A DNA stretch of 64,000 nt, from assembly GCA_025765615.1 (NCBI GenBank), contig JAIVFJ010000127.1, positions 124,001 to 188,000 on the forward strand. The letters run 5' to 3'. The stretch is from Zopfochytrium polystomum (lineage: Eukaryota; Chytridiomycota; Chytridiomycetes; Chytridiales; Chytridiaceae). The stretch's first letter is position 1; every line of letters starts with the position of its first letter. Position numbers and translations under genes: made by a program. This document shows, piece after piece, positions 11,934 to 23,479 of this stretch. The notes beneath the pieces are model-generated. The model worked only from the letters and a program-made list of their open reading frames with translations, did no database searches and had not been told where the DNA came from.

Positions 11934-13280
11934 ATGCTACGAGAAAAGGCGTCAAGTAAAAATATACCGTGCTGGTCGGATCAAGGAACTTATCACGGAA
12001 TTGCCAGGAATGAAACCGAGTGGTGGAGCCCTGGACAACTATGGAACCGTCAATATTGTTTGGGTCCTCTCCGCCGGAATTTCGCTTGTAGTTCACGCTG
12101 ACGGCTATCCAATCGCAGCGCAATTGTTACAAAGCTGTCGCACTGGTCGAGACTTTCTGCTCAGCCTTTTGTTGCTTTCGTCAGCTTGGCGGACGCGCGA
12201 TTCAGTTTGGCGGAATTTCTGGACTGCAAAAATAGTTCTTTCCGGTGGGCGGTGGAAGATGGCAATCAACTCAAGCGCAATCACTTTTTGCTGCCGGTGT
12301 CCCGCTTGCGGGGTGTTGGGCGATCCAAGCAGGCAGCTCCCGCAACGGCCCTTGATAGCCGATGTGATTCCCTTTTGTATTTTTCGTCTTACGGCGTTGT
12401 TAGTTTTCAGAAAGCTGGCGGATTTCCGTTCCCCTCGCATTTTGACTTGGGGTGAGTTCTTCCCATCAGACGTCCCTCGTCTTTCCATCTCGTGCACGCG
12501 AGCCGACGCTGAAATCGCCGTAAACCAAGTATCCTCAGAATGTACCATGTTAATAGTCTGATATTCCCACACGCCAACCGAAGGTATTGTGCCAGAAGAA
12601 CCACCAAGCAGTACCAGTCCAAATATTCACAATCCTTCCCTAATCCTAGGAATCTCGTGCGGTTCGGTGTATTACTTGCCCAACTTCCAATCTCAGGCAC
12701 CTCCCGAATTGGTGGCTATTAATACTCAAGCACAACAATCTGTCTGTCGGCGGACCGTGGCGCAAATCATGCGATCTGCCCAGGTGAGGAAATAACAGTG
12801 CAGCTGTAAGGACGATTGGCAAGGGTCGGCGATTGAGGGTTGGCCCGAAATAAAATTCAAAAGCATACTCCCCCGACCGAAAGACTCACTTTGCACCAAT
12901 TTTCTTTCTTTTTCCGCTTCATTTTCTTCTTTGTTTGTAGTTTGCACGGTGGAAGGTAACCGAGACAACGGAGGTCCTGGTACACCGGCGATGTGCAGCT
13001 CCATCAACTCACCCTGCGCGCTTACGAATGCCAAAAGAGGCAAGGCGACGTGAAGGACAGGCAAGGGGAGGGTGGGTGGTTACACAGCACGACTGGCGGC
13101 GCTTCTCGCGCCGAAACGTCCGCGTCGGCTGCACGATCCACGAACCAGCGCCTCACGCCTGCCGTACAAACGACGTCGCGACTGCAGTTGCCGGCGTCGC
13201 TAGCGTCGGCCTCCGTGCGGTCGGCGTCATCGTCGGCGTGGACGTCGCGCGGTTAGCGGATGCGACCGCAAAGTTGTAGG
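11934..13280 (+). other. Unassigned stretch with possible exons of an unrecognised gene
   Basis: Several plus-strand open segments are bounded by plausible splice sites. One ends at a GTGAGT donor at about 12451. Another, about 12583-12783, contains ILGISCGSVYYLPNFQ and INTQAQQSVCRRTVAQIM. It ends at CAG followed by GTGAGG, and a TTTGTAG acceptor near 12940 continues with FARWKVTETTEVLVH in frame. The composition of these segments is protein-like, but I cannot assemble a complete model or recognise a family. The opposite strand also has open frames. Treat this as a possible gene between the membrane protein (-) and MDM34 (+). Confidence 0.3.
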
Positions 13281-13493
13281 CGGGGTCGATGACGTCCAGC
13301 GCACGATGGCAGGGATGACGGCGGTAAACGCTGAAGAGTGGGCGCGCCGTTACGGGAGAAAGAACGAAAAGCATTCGGCGTCTATGCGTCACTTAGAGGG
13401 GGTCTGGATGTAGCTTTTCCCTATTCAAAATTCCATATTTTTTTTTTTTGACTGCCTTGTTTTCGCTGGGCCTTCGCTGCGGGCGTGGAGAGG

Positions 13494-16400
13494 ATGTCGT
13501 TCAAAGTGAACTGGCCGAAGTTTTCGCCCGATTTTCTATGTAAGGCACGAGAGCAACTAGCTAAAGCGCTGAACAAAGGCGACAAGCCGGCGAACATTGT
13601 GGACCACATCGATGTTGTCGAACTGAATATGGGCACTAAGGTAGGGAAACCGAATCAATAGCGATCGATCGTCAATCACCTCGCCTATTGCATCCGCTCG
13701 CCCTCTTTGCTTGCCATTCCCTACCATTGGTGCCATTCCACACCGCAAGATCCGCTGACAAACGGTTTTATTTTCAACGATCAGCCACCCGATCTGGAGA
13801 TACTTGAGATCGGAGAGCTGGGCGAGGAGCGGTTTCGGGGCATTTTTCGCATGATCTACTCTGGAGATGCCTACGTGGTGCTCCATGCCAAAGTTCAGGT
13901 ACTTGTCTCGAAAAACTTGGCGAGAAGTCAGTACCCATTAAGCGACGTTCTTGATCAGGCGAATCCCCTCAACGTTCCCAAGTATGAATATACCATCAAT
14001 AAACGACGATCTGGTATGCTGGCCGCAAATAAACCGTTAGTCGTCCCTATGCAGTTGCGAATCAGCAATCTACTTCTTAGAGGCATTATTGTCCTAGTGG
14101 TCGACAAGCAAAAGGGAATTACATTGGTCTTCAAGAACGACCCGCTGGAGAAAGTTGATGTAAATTCAACTTTCGATAATGTTGCAAGTGTGCGTCGATT
14201 CCTGCAGAATCAAATAGAAGGCCAGCTCCGAAAAATGTTCCAAGACGACCTTCCACAGCTTATTCACAACCTTTCGCTCGAGTTCATTCAGAAAAAGGAT
14301 TCAGGCGACTCGGGCGTGTCGGAGGAAGGATCACAGCAGGAGCGGTCATTGCCCGAGCTCTTGTCCGACGATGTCGTCAACACTTTCGTGGACCGGCCTC
14401 ATCACGCGAAGTGGAATGGAAACGAACCGGTTGTGAGCCAGGATACCATCGAGGCTGACGACGCGCAGCATCTCACTGGATCTGTCTTGCACCGATCTCT
14501 CGGCCCAAAGAACCCACCGACTTATGGACTGCAACGACTCTTTGATCCTGAGTCCGGCCCGCAGCATAGACATTCTGTTCTCTCAAGGGTACTTTTGTGG
14601 TCTCGCCATTACAGTAAACACAGTATTCCGCCAAGGTCTACGCCAGAGCCAGACGCAACTCGTGAGACCGTCGAAAATGGCGTATCACGAATTTCTTCAG
14701 AATCGGCTAGTGATCGAGTCACACAGCATTCTATTCCAAACTCACCAACAGTAGCGCTTGTTTCATCCCCAATTCATCAGTTTGCCACAGAAGCGACAGT
14801 GAATTCGTCACTTTCGAAACAACTTGCTCCACCCGTGATGGCAAAGACGGAGTCAAATGGCTCAAGTGCAAATCTTTCAGATTATGGCCTCCCAATTCGC
14901 CCATATCTGCCATCTTCTCGTCCGTCCGTCAACCTGATCAGCAATGCTGCACTACTGCACCGCAGCCCCTCATTCATAAATTCAGACGTCGACGACAGTG
15001 TCTCTGTATATACCGCTCAAAGCTCTCCGAACCCAATCAGCCAAAGGCAAAGGTTCAATCTGACCTCTAGCAATTCTGGCCCAAGATTATTCTCTCCAGC
15101 TGCATCACCGATCATGATGGCGCGATCCGAGTCGAATTACCGCCACAACCATCGACAACATGCGAACTTTTCAGAGCGAGATCCACAACAACGTGTTGCG
15201 GTGGAAATAACAGACCGTGTAGTACTACAACCAACCGATAACCAGGTTGCGGCGCACCTCGCCACGCTAATGCAAGCACACCATACAATGGCGCCACTAA
15301 CGCACCACTTGGAGCATGCCACCTTTCGAACCCTGCCTCATCAGCAAACAATCTACTCTAGCGGTTGGACGCACGGACTTCACACTGGCCCAAGCAGCAT
15401 AGCCGGATATTCAGAAACTATAAGCCCTCCGGGCACTCCAAGAGGAGCTCCGAACAGTTTGAATCCTTCAGACAATGCTTTCACACCGCTGGGGCTGCCC
15501 TCTCGGGCGCTTTCCCAGTCGCCTCCATTGCTAAGCGCACCGTGGTCTCCCTCCAGCGTGGGTTCTTCTTTTGCGTCTGGCGGGCCAATGTACGTTCCCC
15601 TGTCTGCCCTTGCAACCCTGACCTCCTCTGGGTCCTCAACATCGCTGTCCTCTATGGCGACACCTCCCTTAAGTGCTGTTCCAGCCCACTCGGCAGTGTC
15701 GGCGTCGGAAGCATCCGGATTGCCATCCGTGGCAGGAGCAGTTTCTCCTTCATTGGGTCATGCGGGTCCAGCACCGACTTCGTCGGCACTTGCGCCCACC
15801 TCGTCTCCCCAAACCTCTCAGCTTCCACATCGCCGAGCGCGCACCGGAACACGTACTGTCCACACGATCAAGCTTCCATCGGGAGTCATTGGTAGCGTTG
15901 CCGGGGGCCTGTCCATGCTTACGTCGTCATCATCATCTTCTTCATCGCCCGGATCACCGCAATCAAAGAGACGACCTGCCTCGGCGTCGGCAGCAATACC
16001 GGCCGCTGCGGGCACTGTAGATTCTGGTTCCATGTCAACATCTTCCTCTGCCGCCGCCTCCGCACCGACGGGCGGCGGTGAGGGCGACTCGTCTCCATCA
16101 CTGGCATCATCAGCGTCTGTGGTGGCAGGTTCAGCGCTTCCGCTGCGGGTGTCTTCGACAGTCCCGCCCCCATCGCCTTCGGCTGCCGGAACTGGGTCGG
16201 CGACGGCAGCGGTCGGCAACGTGTCTCCGTCGTCCGCAACGCCGTCGACATCATCGCCGCGGGTTATCCGTGTCTCCACAGTGGGGTCGACGTTGACTAC
16301 GGCGTCCAACGCAACAACACTCGTCGCGGGAGGGAGTGATTCGCTGGAGATGCTGGCGCCGCTTGGGCTGGGCATCGGAGTGGGCACCGGAAGCGGGGGC

Positions 16401-16598
16401 AATAACCGCGTTGGGGGCGTCAGCGCTGGTGCTATAGCTGCGGTTGCTCGCGGCAGTGACATGACATACTCATCGGCAGCGGCGGCCGCGGCGGCCGTTC
16501 GCCGCTCGTCGCGGACGAGCGCGAACGTGATGCTTGACCGCGAGAAGGTAATCCCAGCGGTGGCGACCGCATCTGGGATGGGCAGTAGTAATTTGTAG
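13494..16598 (+). CDS. MDM34: MDM34, ERMES complex outer-membrane subunit, with long Ser-rich C-terminus (966 aa)
   Basis: Exons 13494-13640, 13785-13898 and 13959-16598; introns end in GATCAG acceptors and the second is 60 nt. The N-terminus MSFKVNWPKFSPDF, then PPDLEILEIGELGEERFRGI, AKVQANPLN across the second junction, and LVFKNDPLEKVDVNSTFD match the SMP lipid-binding domain of Mdm34 over roughly residues 1-200. Mdm34 tethers ER to mitochondria and carries phospholipids with Mmm1, Mdm10 and Mdm12. The following 750 residues are Ser/Pro/Ala-rich low complexity, about twice the length of yeast Mdm34 (459 aa). No transmembrane helix is visible, as expected for the family. The tail's function is unknown. 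Confidence 0.93.
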
Positions 16599-16722
16599 AT
16601 TTCCGTTGCACCTTCAGACCACTCTCCAGAGAATGTGTGGAGGTGGATTTGTCTCCCCATTTCGAAAGCAAACACTGTTCAGGGGGGGTCAAGCATCCCA
16701 GGACTGACCAGGTTCACCCTTC

Positions 16723-16747
16723 TTTTTTTTTTTTTTTTTTTTTTTTT
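16723..16747. repeat. Poly-T tract
   Basis: A run of 25 T downstream of MDM34. It may be a retroposon tail on the minus strand; no associated body was recognised. Confidence 0.9.
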
Positions 16748-16904
16748 GGCCAAATTGAGGACGAGAAGAGAGAAGAAATCGAAGGAGTCCTGGCTCGAAT
16801 GAAAAGAAGCTTGGAGGATGAGCGATCGCAGGGGATTTAGTTCCATGATGGAGAGGCATGGGGTAAGAAAGAATAAGTACGGAATAAGAATCAGATATCA
16901 ATCT

Positions 16905-18100
16905 TATGAGCTAGTTACCAGTAATGGATTGTGTGATGCTTTCTCCTGGGACACATCACGCAACACACCTATGAAGGGGATTTTTGTTTCTCTGTGTGTA
17001 AGACATTGAAGGATGCTGTACATGTTAACAGCAGCCATTACACTGCAGTCCGACATGGTTTCTGAGGTCGGTGACCTCAGGATTGCATGCAACTTCAGAC
17101 CGCAGCTGCCATTGGGTGGCCGCTCTCCATACACAGACTCAACGTTGCTGCGTTTTGATGGAGAAAATCGAAACGGGAAAGAGAAAGGTTAGTGTGAAAC
17201 AAGTTTTGGGCGACAAAAGCCACACTGTACTCACTCTCGCTTGTCTCTCCCTTGTGGTGGCTTCCCTGTTGGGTCCTGCTTGGATGTTCTGTATTCATTG
17301 ATGTAGACGACTTTCAGAACCAGCGGGTGCTTTTCAACTGCCTGCCGAAATCTCAAATTGTGAGCGCGCCGACCATGAAGGTGGGGAGAAAAGGCAGGAA
17401 AAGAATTTAGTCCCACTTCCAATCACCACCACAGTATTCTCCTTCCCTGATAGGCGGTGGAGAGTTTTTGTGTGGTTTAGACGAAAAAGTGAAGACAGGG
17501 TAATAACAGAAATCAGAAATAAATAGACAATGTTACCTCAAACAGGCTTTTGGACCAAGTAGTGGAATGCTTGATGTTCTTTTTGATATGTATATTCTAT
17601 ACCACCTCTCTGGGGTGTCGGAAATTATACCTTAATATTATTTTTTTTTTTTTGTGTAAGTACAAAGATTTGAGTAATTATCCTATCATTGAGGAACGCA
17701 AAGTTTGTATGCCATTACCAAAACAGCACTGGCGCAGAATGTGATGAATACAACATATTCTTTCACTGAGGGAGTCTTTGGGGTTGACAGATTCCTTTCT
17801 AACTCCTTGATCTTGTTGTCCCTATCTAGTCTCTGGGCTCTTCTCTTGGCGTACACATTACGGCCTGCCTGCTTGTGCCACTCAGCGTTTCCAATGTGGA
17901 TGGGCTTGAAGTGGGGAACGTAGTTGCAGTAGCAGCGTTTGCTGTCCTCCCCATGGTTGCATGGGTGCTGACCATTCCACCAATGCTTCTTGTCTTCCGC
18001 TCAGTTGCTGTCTCTGGCTTCTTCCTTGTGTGTGTGGCTGTCTTGCCTCTGGCATGCTGACATTAGCAGGGCCTGACTCCACTTGTTGGGGGCAAAGATC
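16905..18100 (-). pseudogene. Fanzor-like (eukaryotic TnpB-family) nuclease, decayed copy 1
   Basis: Reading the minus strand from 18100 down shows TnpB/Fanzor-type landmarks in order. A middle region has EWHKQAG and KRRAQRLDRD, then STPKTPSVKEYVVFITF. A QAFHYLVQK segment (about 17560-17600) is followed by a 90-odd-nt intron (GTAACA...TATCAG, about 17446-17545) and then KENTVVVIGSGTKF, the RuvC-I-like strand. VYINEYRTSK follows at 17278-17308 (RuvC-II, Glu kept). After a second intron (GTGAGT...CGCAG) comes VMAAVNMYSIL at about 17010-17050, the position of the family's RD.NAA.N motif, here with Cys-Ser replacing Arg-Asp. In-frame stops and frameshifts are present. The usual CxxC zinc finger after RTSK is absent. 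A second copy lies inverted at 39.44-41.28 kb. The family call is from motif order, not from a search. Confidence 0.6.
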
Positions 18101-18522
18101 GCTTGGCTAAATGTCTTGGGGTAATACCGAGGTATATATGTCTGTGACTGCCAGGACTCGATTTCTCAACAGGTTGGTTACAAGAAACGAGATGCAAAGT
18201 CTGTTGGTGGTGATTTTGCCACTGAAGAACTTTTTTTTGCCTCCTTCAGGTTGGTGGTCCTTTGGCTTTAGAGGTGGGATGGTGTTATGAGATTCCTAAT
18301 GTCATGGACCATTGAGCTGTTGAGGTCCCTTTAAAAGCTCTTCCTTTACTAATTCATTGGTTTTACCTACATATCGTGGCCCCCATCAATCACAAACAAC
18401 CACTCTTTTCCTATTTTTGAATATCTATTCTTACTTACAAAGTAAGTCAATGCTGATGCCCCGCATCAAAAAGAGCACCCTGTGTTCCTTGTACTGAATG
18501 GGCCAAAGCACAAGGACACCCT
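18101..18522. other. Repeat-region spacer, no gene recognised
   Basis: AT-rich DNA with only short open segments. It may include the N-terminal part of the decayed Fanzor-like copy, but no conserved block is visible. Confidence 0.4.
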
Positions 18523-18570
18523 TTATTTCTTCTTATTTCTTCTTATTTCTTCTTATTTCTTCTTATTTTT
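18523..18570. repeat. Tandem repeat of about 10 bp (TTATTTCTTC)
   Basis: About four and a half copies of a 10-bp T-rich unit. Confidence 0.9.
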
Positions 18571-18899
18571 ATTCATTTCCTCTTTTTTCCCTTTTTCCCA
18601 CCTTTTTGGCCTCTGCACTTTCCCAGCCCTCAAATTCAGCCCATCTCAAATTTGAGACAGAAGAGACACTGGGTGGAGGGGGTGTGGATGAAAAGTTATT
18701 CATTCTTTCCAAATTGTTATTTTCCTTTATGGCACTCATGAGTCGGCGATGACTCATGACAGTTATTAATTGGTATATCTGTGCTTTCGGAGCATACATA
18801 GAGAGTATTAACACCAACACCAGGGTACTGGCTCTTAGAAACATGAGTTCCCCATCATTGATGACTTGTCCTTTCCACACATATCCACTAGACTATGGA

Positions 18900-19840
18900 A
18901 TGAGCCCTCAGAGATGTAGAGGATCTCGTACTGATGCATGGGGGGGCCATGGCATCACCTCCTGCAGAGCAGTGGAAGAAGGCCGAAGAGTACAAGCTGG
19001 ATATGCTTTGCAAGATGGGAGTCTTTGTGGCGTCACCAGCTCTGCCTGACACCAACATCTCAGCTGCAAGTGGGTCTACAAGCTCAAGTTCAAACCTGAT
19101 GTCACCATTGAGCAGTTCTGTGCTCACAGGCCTGCAACACCTTGCAACGCACCACTCAAGGAAACAACCAAGCTCACCCCTCGAGACTGGCACTCCACTG
19201 ACCCAAGTGAGGAGAGTGTCAACAGCACTGAGTACCTCCATGTGATTGGCAGTCTCAACTACGCTGCAACATCAACAAGGCCAGACCTGGCACTCAGTAT
19301 CAGCTTGCTTGGTTCTTTCGCTGAAGACCCACTGTCCCAGCAGCAGAGTACATTGCACTCAGTGAGCTTGGCCAGGAACTTGAGGCCATCAACAATCTCC
19401 ACCTATCAATTCAGCACCCCCTCAAGCCACTGATCATTGCCTACAAGGATAACAACCATCGATCCACATGACAGTTGACTACCTTCACACCAATCGTTCC
19501 AAGCACATCTGCCTTTGGTACCACCACATTTGGTCAGTTGAGGAAGGACTTGTGCAAGTTGAGTATGTCTTCTTGATTGAAACCAGCTTGCAGACCTCCT
19601 TACCAAGCCACATGGATGTGACATGGTCTACAAGGGTCAGACTACTTGGACTGGTCAACTCAACTGAGAAACCAAGATGATACCTGCAATGTCACAAGAA
19701 AATCCTGGAGACGAGATCAAAAGAATGTGAGGAACATATACGACAGAAGAGTATCAAGGAGAAAGAGTGGAAGAACTCAGACCACACTGCAGCATGGAAG
19801 GCACAGCTGGCATGCAAAGGGAAATCAGTAGGTTGGGCCT
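18900..19840 (+). pseudogene. Ty1/copia retrotransposon remnant: RT start joined to RNase H
   Basis: The plus strand carries copia-type polymerase pieces in different frames. The RT entry region is EQWKKAEEYKLDMLCKMGVF with PALPDTN. The end of RT follows as VIGSLNYAATSTRPDLALSI. RNase H is represented by AEYIALSELGQELEAINNL and then HTNRSKHICLWYHH (the H.RTKHID motif). Most of RT between these is missing and several frameshifts are present, so it is dead. An LTR begins directly after it at 19841, consistent with this being the 3' end of the element. Confidence 0.7.
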
Positions 19841-21118
19841 TGTGAGACTACGCCAAGGTCTCAGTGATAAAGTCTAGGATTTAATTTGCAAAAACAAGTG
19901 TAGCTGTCATAAAACCGCAAGGATCGGGACCCTATTATTATTCCCAGCTCTTTAGTTTCCAAGGCATTATCAAAGTGTATTTGCAGCTGATCTGTCTTTA
20001 TCATTGGGACCGCTTTCACTACTTTCGTCTTAACAGTTTCCATTGTGCCAGGGTTTTCTCAACATATTTTCTTTTTTGGTGACTGATGGAGACTGCCTGA
20101 CTGCCTGACTGCCATGGGATGGGGTAACGCCTGACAGGGCTGTACCCCAAGCCCGCCTAATTTATTATTATTTTTGGCACTTGTACATACACACATAGGG
20201 TTGGGGGGACTAAGAGCATTTGTGGTGGATGCTCCAAGTCAGGGGGCGTTGACTTGTCAATTTTGTCTCTCTCTGTTTTTGGGCCATTTCTCTTTTCCTT
20301 TTTTTTTCTTCAATCTGATTTCTGTCCTTTGGGCACCAATACAGAGTCCTGTCAATTCCATCTGGCTCATGAGGTGAGGGTAGTGAGAGATGGTACACAC
20401 CTGGGTGTATACATGGTCCCTTAGTGGGGCTCCTCTTAAGGGGCCGTGGGTGGGGAGCGCAGCTGGCGCCGCCAGCGACTGTGTGACATTGCCGGCTCTG
20501 TATTGGAGTGAGGATCCCCAGTGCTCGCCCACTGCAACAACGACAGTGTCGTTGTCCCCGTCCCTGCAAGGGTGTTGGTGGCTGCCCTCTGAGCGGCCCC
20601 TGACACCTGAGAGTTTGATCTACGAGTGCCTGCCTTGGTCCTATTGCTGTGAGAGTGAGATGTGTGAGTACGAGTGTTTTGCAATAACGCCTGTTGGTCA
20701 TGTGATCCTGCTGACGCAGCCTGGTGGGGTGCGTGACAATCGCAGGTGTTTCGGCGTGTGAGTTCCCTGGTGGCGACCTTCTGACCCCTACATAGTCAAC
20801 TCCCTTCTCTCTCTCCCCCTCGTCACTGGCGACGACGAAGGCTCCCACAGCACCCCCTGTGACAAGGTGCGCTGGGTCGCACCCTGTCCGTCCCATCACT
20901 ATTAACTGCTCCTGTTGCATTTGAGAATAGGTTCCTGCAATAAAACCCCTGTTTCCCTCTTCTCTCTCTTTATTCTGCGGTTGTGTTGCGCCCCTGGGAG
21001 TGCCCTTCCGTTTCCCCTCACACCAGCCTGCAGCCACGCAAGTAATCGGTGCTCCTGCACTGATCCCTCAGAGGATTGTCCCTCTGAATGCTCATTCTTT
21101 GTGTTTGAGACCCCTCTG
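19841..21118 (+). mobile_element. Long terminal repeat, large LTR family, 3'-truncated
   Basis: It begins TGTGAGACTACGCC right after the copia remnant and matches, inverted, the complete 1452-bp LTR at 62351-63802. Shared blocks include the GATCGGGACC region, the GAGGTGAGGGTAGTGAGAGA region, CTCTTTATTCTGCGGTTGTG and ATTGTCCCTCTGAATG. Similarity stops near 21118, about 200 bp short of the expected end. It has several long open frames on the minus strand that are also seen in the other copy; these are not believed to be genes. Confidence 0.75.
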
Positions 21119-22577
21119 AGGTGATACCTGGACGTAGTCCATTACAGTTCACCATTGATGGCTCTTTCTCTTCCCTCTGCAATGTGTTGCACCAAATCAT
21201 AGTAAAGATAAACTATGACCAACACCATATGTGAGATACTTGAGAATCTCATAATTTTCCCAGTTTGAAAGTGGCACTAATTTATTTGAGATCGCAGGCT
21301 CAAAAGCCTGGCGTCCTCACAAGCTTGTCCAAGCTAATTTGATCTGCATAAAGGATATGCCAATGTATATTCCTGAAAAGGAGCAAGGCCTGGTCAAGAT
21401 TTTGGCGTGATTGAGAAAATAGATTGTTAGGTGGAACTGACTGGTTTGCAGCAAGAGGCACAAGATGGACCTGAACCTATTGTGACTGTCAGTTATCGTT
21501 TTCACCATGCCCATGGGAGAGCAAGCCACTGCCAATGCAGACCCGGGCGCTGGCAACTTGGAAGAAGCTTTGCTTTATCAATTACGAAAAACATGCTGAG
21601 TTAAATTGGGAGCTGACCCATCGATATTGGGGTGCTGGCAATGTTAGACCTGGCGACCTGATGGGTTCTGTGTGCAAACCATGATTCCAAAATACTTCCA
21701 AAATTCATAACTCACAAACCAAGGCAGCTAGCTCAGAGATTCTGGCACTTACGAGTATGGGCTTTGTGAGCAACAATCATGCTGATTTTTTTGACCATAT
21801 CTCAATTCTCCGGAGAAAGCTGTCGTTCTGCGAATAACCAAAGTAAAAAAGCGTCAATGGCGATGCCAGGATGTTTAGTACATTTTGCATCAATCCCATA
21901 TCGAGCATTTTTGACTTTGCACGAAAAAGTAGCTGGTGGTGTAGGAGGAGATCCTGGCGACCGTGGGTTGTCGAGTTGGTCACCGCTGTTTTGGGAATAA
22001 GAAGGACCCACAACGGCAACCAACGATACAACCAACAATCGTATTCACAGTGGCGGCTAAGCAAGTGCATGCACCCAGCGACAAGGTAACCTGATAGACC
22101 ACGGGGCGGGGGAAGTCATGGGCTGTGTCGTTGCTCCTTCAATCCTCCCACCGATCCTTCGAAGTCCGCGTAGCCAGGCTGGTGGAACGAGCGAACCTGC
22201 CCCCTGCTTAAAAAACGTCGCCTCTGCAGCAACAGCACCACTACACCCCTATCTTGCGCCGAGGTGATCACACACCACTCCTCGCCCCTCACACCGCCTT
22301 AAAAAAAATGGAATTTTTTGTTGGGGTTTAAGCAACTCTGAGAAAGTAGAAGGAAGTGGACTATGGCAAGCAACAAACATGCAAAGAGGCAAGTAGTAAT
22401 GCTTTGGTTCGATCGGAACCTCGTGTACCAGTGCTTGGATCTGCACGCTCCAGCATTCGCCGGTGCGCCTTAAGACAGCCGCTGTCGAAAAGGCCGCTCG
22501 ACCCATCTGTCCACAACTGTTGTCGGACATGTCCAACTGAAGAACGACGAAGCCTCACTGACAAGGCAGAAATCGAA
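21119..22577. other. Repeat-rich spacer, no confident gene
   Basis: It contains one copy of a dispersed ~130-bp repeat (about 21435-21553: CAGCAAGAGGCACAAGATGG, then CAATAGGTTCAGG on the other strand) also found at 27045-27170 and 40455-40595. A minus-strand open stretch at 21802-22038 (KNARYGIDAKCTKHPG) has no recognised family. The last 220 bases are in frame with the bL28m gene and could hold its presequence. Confidence 0.4.
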
Positions 22578-23048
22578 ATGGGACGACCAGCCAGCGAGCG
22601 GATCAGGATGATGGCGGAGGCCATCGGGAGCGGGAAACCTCTGGCCTCCCTCGATCGAATGGGTCTACCACGCGACATGCAGCCGTATCGCCCTTTCATC
22701 CCCTCCTTCTTTCACGGTCAGCGGCCCTCCACCGTCGATAAGATTTCGGAGAAGAGCAAGAGCAGATCTCTTCGTCTCGTCTTCCCCAACGTGATCGCGA
22801 ACTTCATGTACTCCCGGCTCCTTGACCTGAACATCTACACGCGTATGACAACAGAGGCGTTGCGCCGCATTGAAAAGGCAGGGGGCCTTGATGAATACGT
22901 TCTTTCCTTGGACCCGTCGCTGTGTGGAAACGACACGGCCAGGATGTACCAGCGAATGATCCACGAGGCCCAGAAGAGTCGCCACAGGGAAGGTCAGCAA
23001 GCAGTTGTACAGCTGGCGTCGCGCTATGGTCAAGACTATAAGGAGTAG
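22578..23048 (+). CDS. MRPL24: Mitochondrial large-subunit ribosomal protein bL28m
   Basis: The core PYRPFIPSFFHGQRPSTVDK, SEKSKSRSLRLVFPNVIANF and TRMTTEALRRIEKAGGLDEY fits bL28 of mitochondria: the G.YHG block, the basic R-x-PN-V block and the LR.I.K.GGLDEYL block. The protein joins the mitoribosomal 54S subunit. The first in-frame ATG is 22578, giving 156 residues. The same frame is open upstream to about 22356 and includes ARSSIRRCALRQPLSKRPL, which looks like a mitochondrial presequence, but no ATG is found in it. The true start may therefore lie in an upstream exon. The gene sits alone inside a transposon-rich region and looks intact. Confidence 0.8.
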   Translation: MGRPASERIRMMAEAIGSGKPLASLDRMGLPRDMQPYRPFIPSFFHGQRPSTVDKISEKSKSRSLRLVFPNVIANFMYSRLLDLNIYTRMTTEALRRIEKAGGLDEYVLSLDPSLCGNDTARMYQRMIHEAQKSRHREGQQAVVQLASRYGQDYKE

Positions 23049-23479
23049 GTGTTTCTTCTAAGCAAGAGCCTGCAGAAATGCTGATAGGAACGGACTTTCT
23101 TTCTGTACCATCCAATGTATCTGAAGACGCATTCAGCGGCACTTCGACCGGCAAGTGAGCAGGCAGACCCCCAAGTCATCCAGCTCCAGTGTGGGCCATC
23201 CATCGACGGTTTTGAAGCGGAGCGGCATTTTGAAGGAGTGAGATTTTGAAATTGAAGATTACATAAAATAAAGGCAAGCGCAACCGCTATGGTGCAAGTT
23301 TGGCCGCAATTCTGATAAGCTCTGTCGAGCACGGCCTGGAGCTCAGCAGGCGAAATGAACGGCTCCTTACTGCACAAGAATGGATGGATGAATGAATACA
23401 CTTCAACAACAAAAACGCCCTCAAAGGGGATTTTGGGTCCACGTGTGCAGATCAGTATGACGGAATTTCCTTCATTTTT

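Noticed and set aside
11668..12561. Long plus-strand open frame starting in the GA tract
   Set aside because: It begins in a microsatellite and its protein has no family features; at most parts of it are exons.
12726..13064. Minus-strand open frame with a signal-peptide-like start (LHVALPLLAFVSA)
   Set aside because: No ATG, no domain, and it overlaps better plus-strand splice-bounded segments.
20210..21037. 275-residue minus-strand open frame, with a relative at 62.6-63.4 kb plus
   Set aside because: Both lie inside copies of the large LTR, with no recognisable domain; open frames in GC-rich LTR sequence are not evidence of a gene.
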